Positions 19,433-27,960 are shown, counted from the first letter of the stretch. The stretch: 33,486 bases of DNA from Acidobacteriota bacterium (GCA_009861545.1 VXME01000171.1:1-33486), one strand, 5' to 3'. Numbers and translations: made by a program. The notes: a model not told the origin generated them from the letters alone.

Positions 19433-20205
19433 GACTGGGCTTCGGCGGTCGCCCGACCGACCAGGGCCTCGACGACGGCCGCCTGCCGTCGCGGCGTGCT
19501 CATCAGGCGGTCGACGTAGTCGTCGGCAGGGCGTGTGAGCAGATCGCGGGGTGTGCCGAGCTGCAGAAGACGGCCGTCGTGCATGACGCCGATGCGGTCG
19601 GCGAGGGTCAGCGCCTCGGTCATGTCGTGGGTCACGAAGACGGTGGTCAGCGCGAGCTTGTCGCGAATGCGCAGGAACGACTGCTGCAGCCGCTCGCGCG
19701 TGACCGGATCGAGCGCCCCGAACGGTTCATCCAGGAGCATGACGCGGGGCTCGGCGGCCAGGGCGCGCGCCACCCCGACCCGCTGCTGCTGCCCCCCGGA
19801 CAGCTCGCTCGGCCGCCGGTCGCGCAGGGCGGGATCCAGCTCCACCAGCTCGAGCAGCTCGTCCACTCGCGCGGCGGTCCGCTCGGGCGGCCACCCGAGC
19901 AGCCCCGGCGTCACCGCCACGTTCTCGCCGACCGTCATGTGGGGAAACAGGCCGATGCGCTGGAACACGTACCCGATCCGCCGGCGCAACTCGTGCGGCG
20001 GCAGGTCCGTCGTGTCGACGCCGTCGAGCCGCACGGAGCCGGCGGTCGGCTCGATCAGGCGGTTGACCATCTTGAGGGTGGTGGTCTTTCCGGAGCCCGA
20101 GCCGCCGAGCAGGACCACCAGCTCGCCGGCCTCTACGTTCAGGCTGAAGTCGTCGACGACGACCGCGTCGCCGTAGCGTTTCGTGAGGCCGGCGGCCTGG
20201 ATCAT
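19429..20205 (-). CDS. ABC importer ATPase (OpuCA/ProV-like, without CBS domains)
   Basis: This 258-residue ATPase powers the fused permease encoded after it. Walker A is GGSGSGKT (34-41), the Q-loop Gln82, the signature LSGGQQQR (135-142), Walker B VMLLDEP (155-161) and the switch His193. PTAGSVRLDGVDTTDLPPHE and the block starting RRIGYVFQRIGLFPHMT are typical of quaternary-amine importers. Most OpuCA/ProV proteins carry C-terminal CBS domains that sense ionic strength; this one ends soon after the nucleotide-binding domain, so osmotic control of that kind is absent. I use ATG 20205; an in-frame GTG at 20229 and a longer frame to 20283 are possible but lack ribosome sites. Its stop overlaps the permease start by 4 nt. 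Confidence 0.92.
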   Translation of the reverse strand: MIQAAGLTKRYGDAVVVDDFSLNVEAGELVVLLGGSGSGKTTTLKMVNRLIEPTAGSVRLDGVDTTDLPPHELRRRIGYVFQRIGLFPHMTVGENVAVTPGLLGWPPERTAARVDELLELVELDPALRDRRPSELSGGQQQRVGVARALAAEPRVMLLDEPFGALDPVTRERLQQSFLRIRDKLALTTVFVTHDMTEALTLADRIGVMHDGRLLQLGTPRDLLTRPADDYVDRLMSTPRRQAAVVEALVGRATAEAQS

Positions 20206-20287
20206 CACGGGGTGCTCGGCGTCGGTCACAGGGCTGGGCGCTGCCGGCCGCCTCGTCGGCGGACTGCGATTACGACTGTACACGACA

Positions 20288-20316
20288 CGCCGCCGAGCCG
20301 GATGGACTCGGCGGCG
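20288..20316 (-). terminator. Perfect 10-bp hairpin after the DUF1552 gene
   Basis: CGCCGCCGAG (20288-20297) and CTCGGCGGCG (20307-20316) pair perfectly with a 9-nt loop. On the minus strand it lies 44 nt after the DUF1552 stop and is followed by the moderately T-rich TGTCGTGTA. It is the likely end of the DUF1592-DUF1552 transcript, upstream of the importer ATPase. Confidence 0.55.
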
Positions 20317-20359
20317 CGATGTCCGGTGTGAGGCGTGCTGCCTGTCTTGCCGTCGGTGC

Positions 20360-21718
20360 TCAGACTCCCGACAGGTGCTTCACCACCCCGGTGCTGTCGC
20401 CCAGCCTCTCGGTCGGCACGCCGAGCTTCTCGAGCACGGCGAGCTGCAGGTTCGTGAGCGGCGTCTCCTCGGCCACCCGCAGGTGGCGTCCGCCCTTGAT
20501 CCGGCCGGCCGCGCCGCCCGCCACGAGCACCGGCAGGTTGACGTGCAGGTGCTGGTTGCCGTCGCTGATCCCGCAGCCGTACTGGATCAGCACCTGGTCG
20601 AGCAGCGTGCCGTCGCCGTCCGGCGTGGCCGCGAGCTTCTCCATGAAGTAGGCGATCTGCGAGATGTGGTGCTGGTTGAGCTTCGCCAGCTTCGCCATCT
20701 GCTCGGGGCGGTTCTGGTGGTGCGACAGCCCGTGGTGCGGATCCGGGATGCCCAGCTCGGGATACGTGCGCGGGCTGACCTCGCGCGACATCATGAACGT
20801 GATGACGCGGGTCAGATCGGCCTGGAACGCCAGCACCTGCAGGTCGACCATCATCCGGGCGTGCTCTTCGAACGTGTCCGGGATGCCGCCGCTCGGCCGC
20901 GCCAGCTCCGGGAGTTCCCGGTGGCTCTGCGCCTCGGCGAACTGGATGCGGCGCTCGATGTCGCGGATGGCGTCGAGGTACTGGGTCACCTTGGTCCGGT
21001 CGCCCGGCCCGAGCACGCGCTGAAAGTCGGCCACCTCGTGCACGAGCGAGTCGAGGATGCTGCGATCCTCCCGGATCCGGGCGAGCCGCGCCTCGGGCGT
21101 CGTGTTGTCGGTGTCGCCGAACAGCCGCTCGAAGACGGCGCGCGGCTGGTTCTCCATCGGCAGCGGGTTGGTCGGATTGCGCCACGACAGGGTGTTGGCG
21201 TACGCGCAGCTCCAGCCCGCCTCGCAGGCGCCGATCAGCTCGTTGGGGTCGATGGCGAGCTCGAGCGAGTTGAGCACGGTCTCCTTGCCGAGCACCCCGG
21301 CCGCGATCTGGTCCATCGACGTCCCGGCGCGGATGTCCGGACCGTCGGTCTTCTTCGGATGAACGCCGGTGAGGAAGGTCGCGGCGGCGCGCACGTGGTC
21401 GCCGGTTCCCTCGCCGGGGAGCGGAAACGCCGGGGCATCGGCGAGCCCGCTGACGACCAGCAGCTTGTCCTTGAACGGGGTCAGCGGCTGCAGCGTCGCC
21501 GGCAGGTCCGTCAGGGCCTCGCCGTCGGCCGGCGTCCACTGGTTCATGATCACGCCGTTCGGCACGTAGCCGGTGAACAGACGCGGGATCGGCTTCGCCG
21601 CGGAGTTCCGCACGGCCGCGAACGCCGGGACCATGCCGTCGAGCAGCGGCAGCGCCAGCGAGGCGCCGACGCCCCGCAGGAACGTGCGGCGGGGGAGCGA
21701 GTTCTTGGTGATGATCAT
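20360..21718 (-). CDS. DUF1552 domain protein, Tat-exported
   Basis: This 452-residue protein begins with a twin-arginine signal (LPRRTFLRGVGASLALPLLDG, Arg10-Arg11). The body is the DUF1552 domain, recognisable from PRLFTGYVPNGVIMNQWTP, GTSMDQIAAG, the SWRNPTNPLPMENQPRAVFE block and the end NLPVLVAGGAAGRIKGGRHL. It is related to the sulfatase-like DUF1501 superfamily; activity is unknown. It is almost always next to a DUF1592 protein in Planctomycetota, Verrucomicrobiota and Acidobacteriota, as here. The ATG at 21718 overlaps the DUF1592 stop (ATGA), so translation is coupled. The Tat signal starts nine residues into this version, which argues against the longer frame from 21784. Confidence 0.92.
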   Translation of the reverse strand: MIITKNSLPRRTFLRGVGASLALPLLDGMVPAFAAVRNSAAKPIPRLFTGYVPNGVIMNQWTPADGEALTDLPATLQPLTPFKDKLLVVSGLADAPAFPLPGEGTGDHVRAAATFLTGVHPKKTDGPDIRAGTSMDQIAAGVLGKETVLNSLELAIDPNELIGACEAGWSCAYANTLSWRNPTNPLPMENQPRAVFERLFGDTDNTTPEARLARIREDRSILDSLVHEVADFQRVLGPGDRTKVTQYLDAIRDIERRIQFAEAQSHRELPELARPSGGIPDTFEEHARMMVDLQVLAFQADLTRVITFMMSREVSPRTYPELGIPDPHHGLSHHQNRPEQMAKLAKLNQHHISQIAYFMEKLAATPDGDGTLLDQVLIQYGCGISDGNQHLHVNLPVLVAGGAAGRIKGGRHLRVAEETPLTNLQLAVLEKLGVPTERLGDSTGVVKHLSGV

Positions 21719-24147
21719 GGCTCCGCTGATCTCCTCATCTGAAACGGCGTACTCCGGACGATGCCCTCGACGAGGGCTGACCAACGATACCCCTCGTCAG
21801 CCGCCGCGTCCACGATGCTCCGGACGGCGGGTCCGTCGAACGACTCCACGCCGCGTCCGATCGCGTACGTGAGCAGCTTCTCGGCCACCGTCGTCACGAA
21901 GTTTCCGCCCCGGCCGCGCAGCGCCTGCCGCAGCGTGCCGGGACCGTCGACCGGGGTGCCGTCGGTCAGCGTCCCGCTGGCGTCGATCGCCGTACCGTCC
22001 TCGCCCACGTCGCGCCAGCGGCCGACCCCGTCGAAGTTCTCGAGCGCGAACCCGAGCGGATCCATGATCCGGTGGCAGCTCGCGCACACGGGGTTGGCGC
22101 GGTGCTGCTCCAGCCGGTCGCGGACCGAGCGTGGGGCGAGGCCGGCCTCGTCGTTCTCCTCGAGCGCGGGGACGTCGGGCGGCGGCGGCGGCGGCGGCGT
22201 GCCGAGAATGTTCTCCAGCAGCCACTTGCCGCGCAGCACCGGCGACGTGCGGTGCGCGTAGGAGGTGACGGTCAGCAGGCTGCCCTTGCCGAGCAGGCCC
22301 CGGCGTGTCGCTTGCGGCCCGCCGAGCTCGATTCGACGGAAGTGGTTGCCGTAGATGCTCGGCATACCGTAGTGGTCGGCGAGCCGCTCGTTGACGAAGG
22401 TGTAGTCGGCGGTCAGCAGATCCAGCACGCTGTGGTCCTCGCGGATCTGGCTGTCGAGGAAGAGCGTCATCTCGCGCGCCATCGCCTCGCGCAGGTTCGT
22501 GTCGAACTCGGGGAACGCCTGCGGATCCGGTGTCACCAGCGGCATGTTGCGCAGGTACAGCCACTGGCCGCCGAAGTTGTCGACCAGCGCCCGCGTGCGC
22601 GGGTCGGCCAGCATCCTGCGGACCTGGGCGCCCAGCACTGCCGGGTCGCGCAGCTCGCCGCGTTCGGCGGCGTCCAGCAGCTCGTCGTCCGGGATGCTGC
22701 TCCACAGGAAGAAGGAGAGCCGCGACGCCAGCTCCAGGTCGCTGATGGCGTAGGACTCGCCGGGGCCGATGTCGATCGGGTCGGTCTCGCGCCGGAAGAG
22801 GAAATCCGGGCTGACCAGGATGCGACGCAGCGCCATCTCCATGCCCGTGTCGAAGTCGCCCCGGGCGCGGCCCGCCTCGAAGAAGCCGAGCAGCATCCCG
22901 ATGTCGCCGTCCGTCACCGGGCGCCGGAACGCGCGCCGCGCGATGCGCGTGACGATCTCGGTGGCGCAGGGAATCTCGTCCGTCACGGTCGCCGGACGGC
23001 AGGTGAAGATCCGCTGCCGGCTGGGCGTGTCGCCCCGGCCCGTGACGTGGTACGGCCCGCGCAGCTCCACGCTGCCGATGCCGGGGGGAACCGTCTGGTC
23101 GCCGGCGTACTCGTAGCTGGTGACGCGGTAGTCGGGGCGGCGCATGCCTTCCAGGTACGCCTGCTGGTCGACGAAGCTCACGGCCAGCGTCGCCGGCCCG
23201 GCCCTGGCGGCGAAGCGCACTTCCTGGCCGTCGTCCGGGACGTTGCGGAGATCGCGCCGCGTGGGGTTGCCGTCCGCGTCGAGTATCGGGCCGCCGACCG
23301 TCAGCGACTCGATCAGCGCGCCGTCCAGCCGAACCTCCAGATCGTGGGGCTCGAGCATGCCGCGGACGCGGCCGTCGTAGGTCCGCAGCAGGAAGATCTT
23401 CACGACGTACTCGCCGTCCACCGGGAAGTAGTGCTCGACGGCCAGCCCGCCGCGCGAGCCGAACGGCAGGTCGTCGCCGACCCGCTCGTTCTGGCGCAGG
23501 TTCTTGTCGACCTCGAAGACCTCCGTGGTCGGCTGAAGCGCGGGATCGCCCACCGCCAGCCGGGCGATCTTGCGCGAGGCGGCCAGGTACCGCTCGGTCA
23601 GCATCGGCGAGACCGACAGCACGTCGGCGATGTTGTCGAAGCCGAAGCCCGAATCGTCCGGCGGCAGCAGCGTCCGCTCGTCGATGTCGAGCGCCAGCAG
23701 GTCGCGGATGGCGTTGGCGTACTCGGCCCGGTTCAGCCGGTGCACGGCGTGGCGCCGGCCGGGGTCGGGACGCTCGGCGGCAGCCGCGTCGATGCGGTCC
23801 GCGATCCAGGCGGTCAGCCCGTCGTAGGTGGCGTCGTCGGGCCGCGGCCGGTCGGCCGGCGGCATCGAGCGGGTGCTCAGCTTGCGAAGGACCTTTTCCC
23901 AGACCTCGGTCTCGTGCCGGTCCTCGCCGACACGGGCGAGGTCGAGGCTCTGCAGCGTCAGTCCGGCGGTCAGGGTCCGGTCGTTGTGGCAGCCTACGCA
24001 GTAGCGCCGGAGCACCTGGCCGTGCGCTGCCGCGGGATCCGCCGGCGCAACGGTTTGCGCGGCCAGTGGGGAAGACCCGGCCCAGGCGGCGAGCATGCAG
24101 ATGGATGCGAATCGAAGCAGTCGACGTACGGGCAGGTCTGGTCTCAT
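21715..24147 (-). CDS. Exported DUF1592-type multidomain protein with c-type haem site (PSD family)
   Basis: This 810-residue protein has a signal peptide (RLLRFASICMLAAWAGSSPL, ending before AQTVA) and a haem-binding Cys50-Val-Gly-Cys-His54, the planctomycete-type cytochrome module. The usual series follows: DUF1587 (HAVHRLNRAEYANAIRDLLA), DUF1595 (IARRAFRRPVTDGDI), DUF1592 (YAISDLELASRLSFFLWSSI), DUF1588 (LLGKGSLLTVTSYAHRTSPV; CASCHRIMDPLGFALENFD), and DUF1585 (KLLTYAIGRGVESFDGPAV). The second CASCH (near residue 704) is also a potential haem site. Function is unknown; extracytoplasmic redox or degradation of complex organic matter has been suggested for the group. I start at ATG 24147 because the longer frame begins inside the promoter -35. 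It heads an operon with DUF1552. Confidence 0.93.
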   Translation of the reverse strand: MRPDLPVRRLLRFASICMLAAWAGSSPLAAQTVAPADPAAAHGQVLRRYCVGCHNDRTLTAGLTLQSLDLARVGEDRHETEVWEKVLRKLSTRSMPPADRPRPDDATYDGLTAWIADRIDAAAAERPDPGRRHAVHRLNRAEYANAIRDLLALDIDERTLLPPDDSGFGFDNIADVLSVSPMLTERYLAASRKIARLAVGDPALQPTTEVFEVDKNLRQNERVGDDLPFGSRGGLAVEHYFPVDGEYVVKIFLLRTYDGRVRGMLEPHDLEVRLDGALIESLTVGGPILDADGNPTRRDLRNVPDDGQEVRFAARAGPATLAVSFVDQQAYLEGMRRPDYRVTSYEYAGDQTVPPGIGSVELRGPYHVTGRGDTPSRQRIFTCRPATVTDEIPCATEIVTRIARRAFRRPVTDGDIGMLLGFFEAGRARGDFDTGMEMALRRILVSPDFLFRRETDPIDIGPGESYAISDLELASRLSFFLWSSIPDDELLDAAERGELRDPAVLGAQVRRMLADPRTRALVDNFGGQWLYLRNMPLVTPDPQAFPEFDTNLREAMAREMTLFLDSQIREDHSVLDLLTADYTFVNERLADHYGMPSIYGNHFRRIELGGPQATRRGLLGKGSLLTVTSYAHRTSPVLRGKWLLENILGTPPPPPPPDVPALEENDEAGLAPRSVRDRLEQHRANPVCASCHRIMDPLGFALENFDGVGRWRDVGEDGTAIDASGTLTDGTPVDGPGTLRQALRGRGGNFVTTVAEKLLTYAIGRGVESFDGPAVRSIVDAAADEGYRWSALVEGIVRSTPFQMRRSAEP

Positions 24148-24204
24148 GGGCCGTCCGGCTCGCGCGCGAGATTTTCGGTGCAACGTCTGTCGATTTAAGA
24201 GTGC

Positions 24205-24234
24205 ATTATCATGACGTTGTTTCGGGAGTGTCAA
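24205..24234 (-). promoter_or_regulatory. Near-consensus sigma70 promoter of the DUF1592-DUF1552 operon
   Basis: On the minus strand a perfect -35 TTGACA (24234-24229) is followed after 18 nt by GATAAT (24210-24205), five of six matches to the -10 consensus. Predicted transcription would begin near 24198 and give a leader of about 50 nt before ATG 24147. This is the best promoter match in the window. Confidence 0.75.
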
Positions 24235-24266
24235 GAAGCCTGTCGCGCGGAAGGGGATGTCCAGCC

Positions 24267-25790
24267 ATGCGGATCCTGCCGATGATCGTTGCCTTCCTGG
24301 CCGTCGCCCTGCTCGGCGCGGCGCCGGCGCCGGCCGCCGTCGACCTGCCCCTGATCGACGCGGTCAAGATGGCGGACTCGGCCCGGGTCGAGCGGCTGCT
24401 GGCCGCCGGCGCGGACGTCGCCGAGCCGCAGGGGGACGGGGCGACGGCGCTCCACTGGGCTGCGCATGGTGACCAGGCGGACATGGCGCGACTGCTCGTC
24501 GCCGCCGGCGCCGACGTCAACGCGGCCGACGACCATGGCGTGACGCCGCTGGCGCTCGCCTGCCTCAACGCGAGCGTCGCGATGGTCGACCTGCTGCTCG
24601 AGGCGGGGGCCGACCCGAACGTCGCGCGGACCAGCGGCGTGACCCCGCTGATGATCGCGGCGCGTGTCGGCGAGATCGAGGTCGTCCGACGCCTGCTGCG
24701 GGCGGGCGCCGACTCGACGACGGCCGAGAAGACGCGCGGTCAGACCGCGTTGATGTGGGCCATAGCCGAGAACCAGACCCAGGTGGCCAGCGTCCTGCTG
24801 GAGACCGGTGGCGGCGCGACCGTGCGGTCGCGGAACGGCTTCACGCCGTTGCTGTTCGCCGCGCAGCAGGGAAACCTGGACGTGGCCCGGCTGCTGCTGT
24901 CCGCGGGGGCCGACGTGAGTGAGGCGGCGCCCGATGGCATCGGCGGCGACACGAACGCGCGGGCGCTGTTCAAGGAGGACACCGAGGCAGCGGCCCTGCT
25001 GGTCGCCATCGACAGCGGCCACGCCGAGATGGCGCACTTCCTGATCGCGCGCGGCGCCGACCCGAACCACCATGGAGCGGGGCGGACCCCCCTGCACGCG
25101 GCGGTCCAGCGGCAGATGCCGGACGTGGTCCGGGCGTTGGTCGAAGCGGGAGCGGATCCCGACGTGCGCCTCGAGAAATCGCTCCCGCTCGTGTCCCGCC
25201 GCATCACCCAGGACAATGGCCTGACGCCGACCACGGTCGGCTCCACGCCGTTCCTGCTCGCCGCGAGCTTCGGCGACGTCGAGAGCATGCGCATCCTCGT
25301 CGCGGCCGGCGCCGACCCGTTCCTGACCGCAGACGACAATACGACGGCGCTGATGGTCGCGGCCGGCGCCGACTACGTGGAGGGGCAGGACAAGTACGGC
25401 GTGCGTTCCTATCCCGCCTACTACGAGACGCTCCAGCGCCGCGCCTTCGAGGCGACGAAGTACTGCCTGGAGCTCGGACTCGACGTCAACGCGGTGAACG
25501 ACGCGGGTCAGACCCCGCTGCACGGCGCCGTCTACATGGGGGGCACGCTGATCGCCCCGTACCTCGTGGAACAGGGCGCCGAGATGGACGTGATCAACCT
25601 GCGCGGGCAGACGCCGTGGATGGTCGCAGCCCAGGGCGAGTACCGCGCCGGTTCCTTCTACCGCCACGAGGAGACCGGGGAAGTGCTCGAGATGCTCGGC
25701 GCCGACACGACGCTCGGCTTCGATCTCGGCCGGGACTTCTGGGCGCAGCTCGGGATGGAGGATCCGACGCGCCGGAGGCGCCGCCGGTAG
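24267..25790 (+). CDS. Exported ankyrin-repeat protein
   Basis: This 507-residue protein has an N-terminal signal peptide (MRILPMIVAFLAVALLGAAP, cleavage near PAAVDLP), then about eleven ankyrin repeats to the end. Repeats follow the consensus, for example DGATALHWAAHGDQADMARL then LLVAAGADVNAAD, and GVTPLMIAARVGEIEVVRRL. Some repeats are interrupted by longer loops (DGIGGDTNARALFKED; EGQDKYGVRSYPAYYE). Ankyrin arrays mediate protein-protein contact; here outside the cytoplasm. The ATG at 24267 follows AAGGGG about 11 nt upstream and places the signal at the N-terminus; the frame is open further left, but that part is not protein-like. It is divergent from the DUF1592 operon across a 119-nt gap, a pairing I believe recurs in Acidobacteriota. 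Confidence 0.9.
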   Translation: MRILPMIVAFLAVALLGAAPAPAAVDLPLIDAVKMADSARVERLLAAGADVAEPQGDGATALHWAAHGDQADMARLLVAAGADVNAADDHGVTPLALACLNASVAMVDLLLEAGADPNVARTSGVTPLMIAARVGEIEVVRRLLRAGADSTTAEKTRGQTALMWAIAENQTQVASVLLETGGGATVRSRNGFTPLLFAAQQGNLDVARLLLSAGADVSEAAPDGIGGDTNARALFKEDTEAAALLVAIDSGHAEMAHFLIARGADPNHHGAGRTPLHAAVQRQMPDVVRALVEAGADPDVRLEKSLPLVSRRITQDNGLTPTTVGSTPFLLAASFGDVESMRILVAAGADPFLTADDNTTALMVAAGADYVEGQDKYGVRSYPAYYETLQRRAFEATKYCLELGLDVNAVNDAGQTPLHGAVYMGGTLIAPYLVEQGAEMDVINLRGQTPWMVAAQGEYRAGSFYRHEETGEVLEMLGADTTLGFDLGRDFWAQLGMEDPTRRRRRR

Positions 25791-25837
25791 CGGTCCGGGG
25801 GCCGGGCGTCGGGGCTTCAGTGCGGTAAGCTGCTTCC

Positions 25838-27448
25838 GTGGACGCGCCCAGGCGCAAGCTACCCATCGGCATCCAGACCTTTCGCAAGATGCGCGAGGAG
25901 GACTGCTACTACGTCGACAAGACCTCCTACGTTCGGCGGCTGGTCGACGAAGGCTCCCATTACTTCCTGTCGCGCCCGAGGCGGTTCGGCAAGAGTCTGT
26001 TTCTGGACACGCTGAAGGAGCTGTTCGAGGGCAACGACGCGCTGTTCGAGGGGCTGGACATCCACGGCCGCCGCGACTGGTCCATCCGCCACCCCGTGCT
26101 GCGGTTCAGCTTCGGCGCGGGGGATTTCGGGCAGTCGGGATTTCTGGAGGCGAGCTGCATGGAAAAGCTGGCCGCCGCCGAGGTCGAAGCGGGCGTGTCC
26201 ACCGAATACGCCACGGCTTCCGGGCGCTTCGCCGCGTTGCTCGCGGCGCTGCACCGCCGGACCGGACAGCGAGTGGTGGTGTTGGTGGACGAGTACGACA
26301 AGCCGATCCTCGATGCACTGGACGAGCCGGACGTGGCGCGCGCCAACCGGAACTTCCTCCGCGGCTTCTATTCGGTGGTCAAGGACAACGACGCCCATGT
26401 CCGCTTCACGTTCATCACGGGGGTGAGCAGGAGCCTTCAGCGGGGGTGCGCGAGGGGGCACCCCTCGCATGGAACAGCCTCCAGGGTGAGCCTGTTCTCC
26501 GGCCTCAACAACCTGCGAGACATCACGCTGGATCCTCGCTACTCGGCCATCTGCGGCTACACCGATGCGGACCTGGACACCGTGTTCGCCCCCGAGCTGC
26601 CCGGACTCGACCGGGAAGAGATCCGCCGCTGGTACAACGGCTACGGCTGGCTCGGAGCGGAAAAGGTCTACAACCCCTTCGACATACTGCTCCTGTTCGA
26701 CAGTCGCCAGTTCGCCGCGCACGGGTTCGAGACCGGCACGCCCACGTTCCTGATCGAAACGCTCGTCGAGCGCGGGGTGGACTCCTTCGCACTTGAGGGG
26801 ATGGCCGGTACCGACGAACTGCTGTCCACCTTCGACGTGGGCGACATGGCGACCGAGGCGCTGCTGTTCCAGACCGGGTACCTGACGATCCGAGACCATG
26901 AGCGCGCGGGCAGCCGGACCTTGTACCGGCTGGACTACCCCAACCAGGAGGTGCGCCAGAGCCTGAACGACAGTCTGTTGCGGCATCTGTCCGGGAATCC
27001 GACGCGCCAGACGGCGAACAGCATCCGGCTCCACGAGTTGCTAGAGGCCAACGACTTCGCGGGTCTGAAGACGCTGTTCCACGCGTTCTACGCCAGCATT
27101 CCCCACCAGTGGCACGCCAGGAACGACATCGCTAACTTCGAGGGTTACTACGCGAGCGTCTTCTACTCCTACTTCGCCGGTCTCGGCCTGGATGTCTCGG
27201 TAGAGGACAGCACCAGCCGCGGACGCCTGGACATGGCGGTGCGCTGCAACGGGCGCGTGTACCTCTTCGAGTTCAAGGTCGTGGAGACGGCCTCGAAGGG
27301 CGCGGCGATGGCGCAGTTGAAGGAGCGGCGCTACGCAGACAAGTACCGGCACCTGGGCCAGCCGATCCATCTCGTCGCCGTGGAGTTCAGCAGGAAGTCC
27401 CGCAACGTCGCGGCGTTCGAGGCTTTCGAGGTGGAACGCGCGGATTGA
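25838..27448 (+). CDS. AAA-ATPase-like / PD-(D/E)XK (DUF1703) protein with in-frame insertion
   Basis: This 536-residue protein has the 'AAA-ATPase-like' domain joined to a C-terminal PD-(D/E)XK domain. KLPIGIQTFRKMREEDCYYV at the N-terminus and the Walker-A-like RPRRFGKS (46-53) are diagnostic. VVVLVDEYDKP (146-156) is the Walker B. The nuclease-like end has Asp465 (GRLDMAV) and Glu478-Phe-Lys480 (FEFK). The family is very common, often multicopy, and of unproved function, probably linked to mobile or conflict systems. The normally unbroken block TGVSR-(3 residues)-VSLFSGLNNL is split here by an insertion (about residues 199-216) containing a DNA palindrome. Start GTG 25838 fits the family N-terminus but has no strong ribosome site. 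It converges on the ATPase-nuclease pair with a 50-bp gap. Confidence 0.88.
   Translation: MDAPRRKLPIGIQTFRKMREEDCYYVDKTSYVRRLVDEGSHYFLSRPRRFGKSLFLDTLKELFEGNDALFEGLDIHGRRDWSIRHPVLRFSFGAGDFGQSGFLEASCMEKLAAAEVEAGVSTEYATASGRFAALLAALHRRTGQRVVVLVDEYDKPILDALDEPDVARANRNFLRGFYSVVKDNDAHVRFTFITGVSRSLQRGCARGHPSHGTASRVSLFSGLNNLRDITLDPRYSAICGYTDADLDTVFAPELPGLDREEIRRWYNGYGWLGAEKVYNPFDILLLFDSRQFAAHGFETGTPTFLIETLVERGVDSFALEGMAGTDELLSTFDVGDMATEALLFQTGYLTIRDHERAGSRTLYRLDYPNQEVRQSLNDSLLRHLSGNPTRQTANSIRLHELLEANDFAGLKTLFHAFYASIPHQWHARNDIANFEGYYASVFYSYFAGLGLDVSVEDSTSRGRLDMAVRCNGRVYLFEFKVVETASKGAAMAQLKERRYADKYRHLGQPIHLVAVEFSRKSRNVAAFEAFEVERAD
26444..26468. repeat. Palindromic element inside the AAA-ATPase-like gene
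   Basis: GCGAGGGG (26450-26457) and CCCCTCGC (26461-26468) form a perfect 8-bp stem with a 3-nt loop. An alternative stem GGGTGC (26444-26449) with GCACCC (26458-26463) overlaps it. The element lies in an in-frame insertion that interrupts a conserved protein block, resembling small palindromic elements tolerated inside reading frames. Confidence 0.65.
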
Positions 27449-27498
27449 TGCAGCCGTTGGCCGCTACTGAAGCGCAGCTCTGCGTTACCTGCCAACCG

Positions 27499-27960
27499 TC
27501 ATGTGTTCCCGAGCGTCTCGGTCAACTGCTCCCCGCAAGCCAAGCGCCGGATCTTCTCCTCGCGCTTCCGAAACCGCACGCTCTTCTGCCGCAATTCGAA
27601 TTGCTTGTCACGCCGCAGCTCCTTGGACACCAGTACCAGCCTGAAGTCGATGGCGAGATCACGGGGAGCCAGTTCGTCAGCGGCGTCCGCGCCGGCCTGG
27701 AGCTGCTTGGTGGCTTTCTTGATGGCCGGCGCTCCGTCCTTGATCTCGATCGGCGCGACCAGGTTGGGATCCGCGAAGAATAGGAAGTCGCACTTGGCTT
27801 GAGTCTTTCCCAAAGGGGATCCCGCTTCGTCGAGGTCGATGACGATGTGCGGGTCGGGTACGTCCACTAGCGAGACACCGCAATTGCCTTTGTTGATGCC
27901 GTCGACCAGACAGGCGCGATCATCGAGCTTGGCACGAGCCGCGTGCGCGAAGCCATTCAC
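27499..27960 (-). CDS. Small protein with PD-(D/E)XK-like signature, partner of the upstream ATPase
   Basis: I do not recognise the family of this 153-residue protein. It has a predicted beta strand-rich core with Asp58 (KCDFLFF) and, 14 residues on, Glu72-Ile-Lys74 (APIEIKDG). This D...ExK arrangement is typical of PD-(D/E)XK nucleases. A Lys/Ala helix (KKATKQLQAGADAAD) and a strand (DFRLVLVSKELRR) follow, as in that fold. The C-terminus is basic and helical (RQKSVRFRKREEKIRRLACG). I start it at GTG 27960, where GTGA overlaps the ATPase stop; the frame further upstream is antisense-like noise. Codons are less GC-biased than in the core genes. The coupling suggests a two-protein system. The nuclease assignment is inference from one motif. 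Confidence 0.7.
   Translation of the reverse strand: MNGFAHAARAKLDDRACLVDGINKGNCGVSLVDVPDPHIVIDLDEAGSPLGKTQAKCDFLFFADPNLVAPIEIKDGAPAIKKATKQLQAGADAADELAPRDLAIDFRLVLVSKELRRDKQFELRQKSVRFRKREEKIRRLACGEQLTETLGNT

Noticed and set aside
17285-19519. A 744-codon plus-strand frame opposite the TerB-like gene and importer permease
   Set aside because: Antisense to confidently identified proteins; low-complexity composition and no start context.
22072-24198. A 708-codon plus-strand frame opposite the DUF1592 gene
   Set aside because: Antisense shadow; the minus-strand protein has haem and DUF signatures and a promoter.
27456-27496. Terminator hairpin between the convergent DUF1703 and small nuclease-like genes
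   Set aside because: GTTGGC (27456-27461) and GCCAAC (27491-27496) are only 6 bp with a long loop, and the inner CGCAG/CTGCG stem leaves a 2-nt loop, too tight to support.
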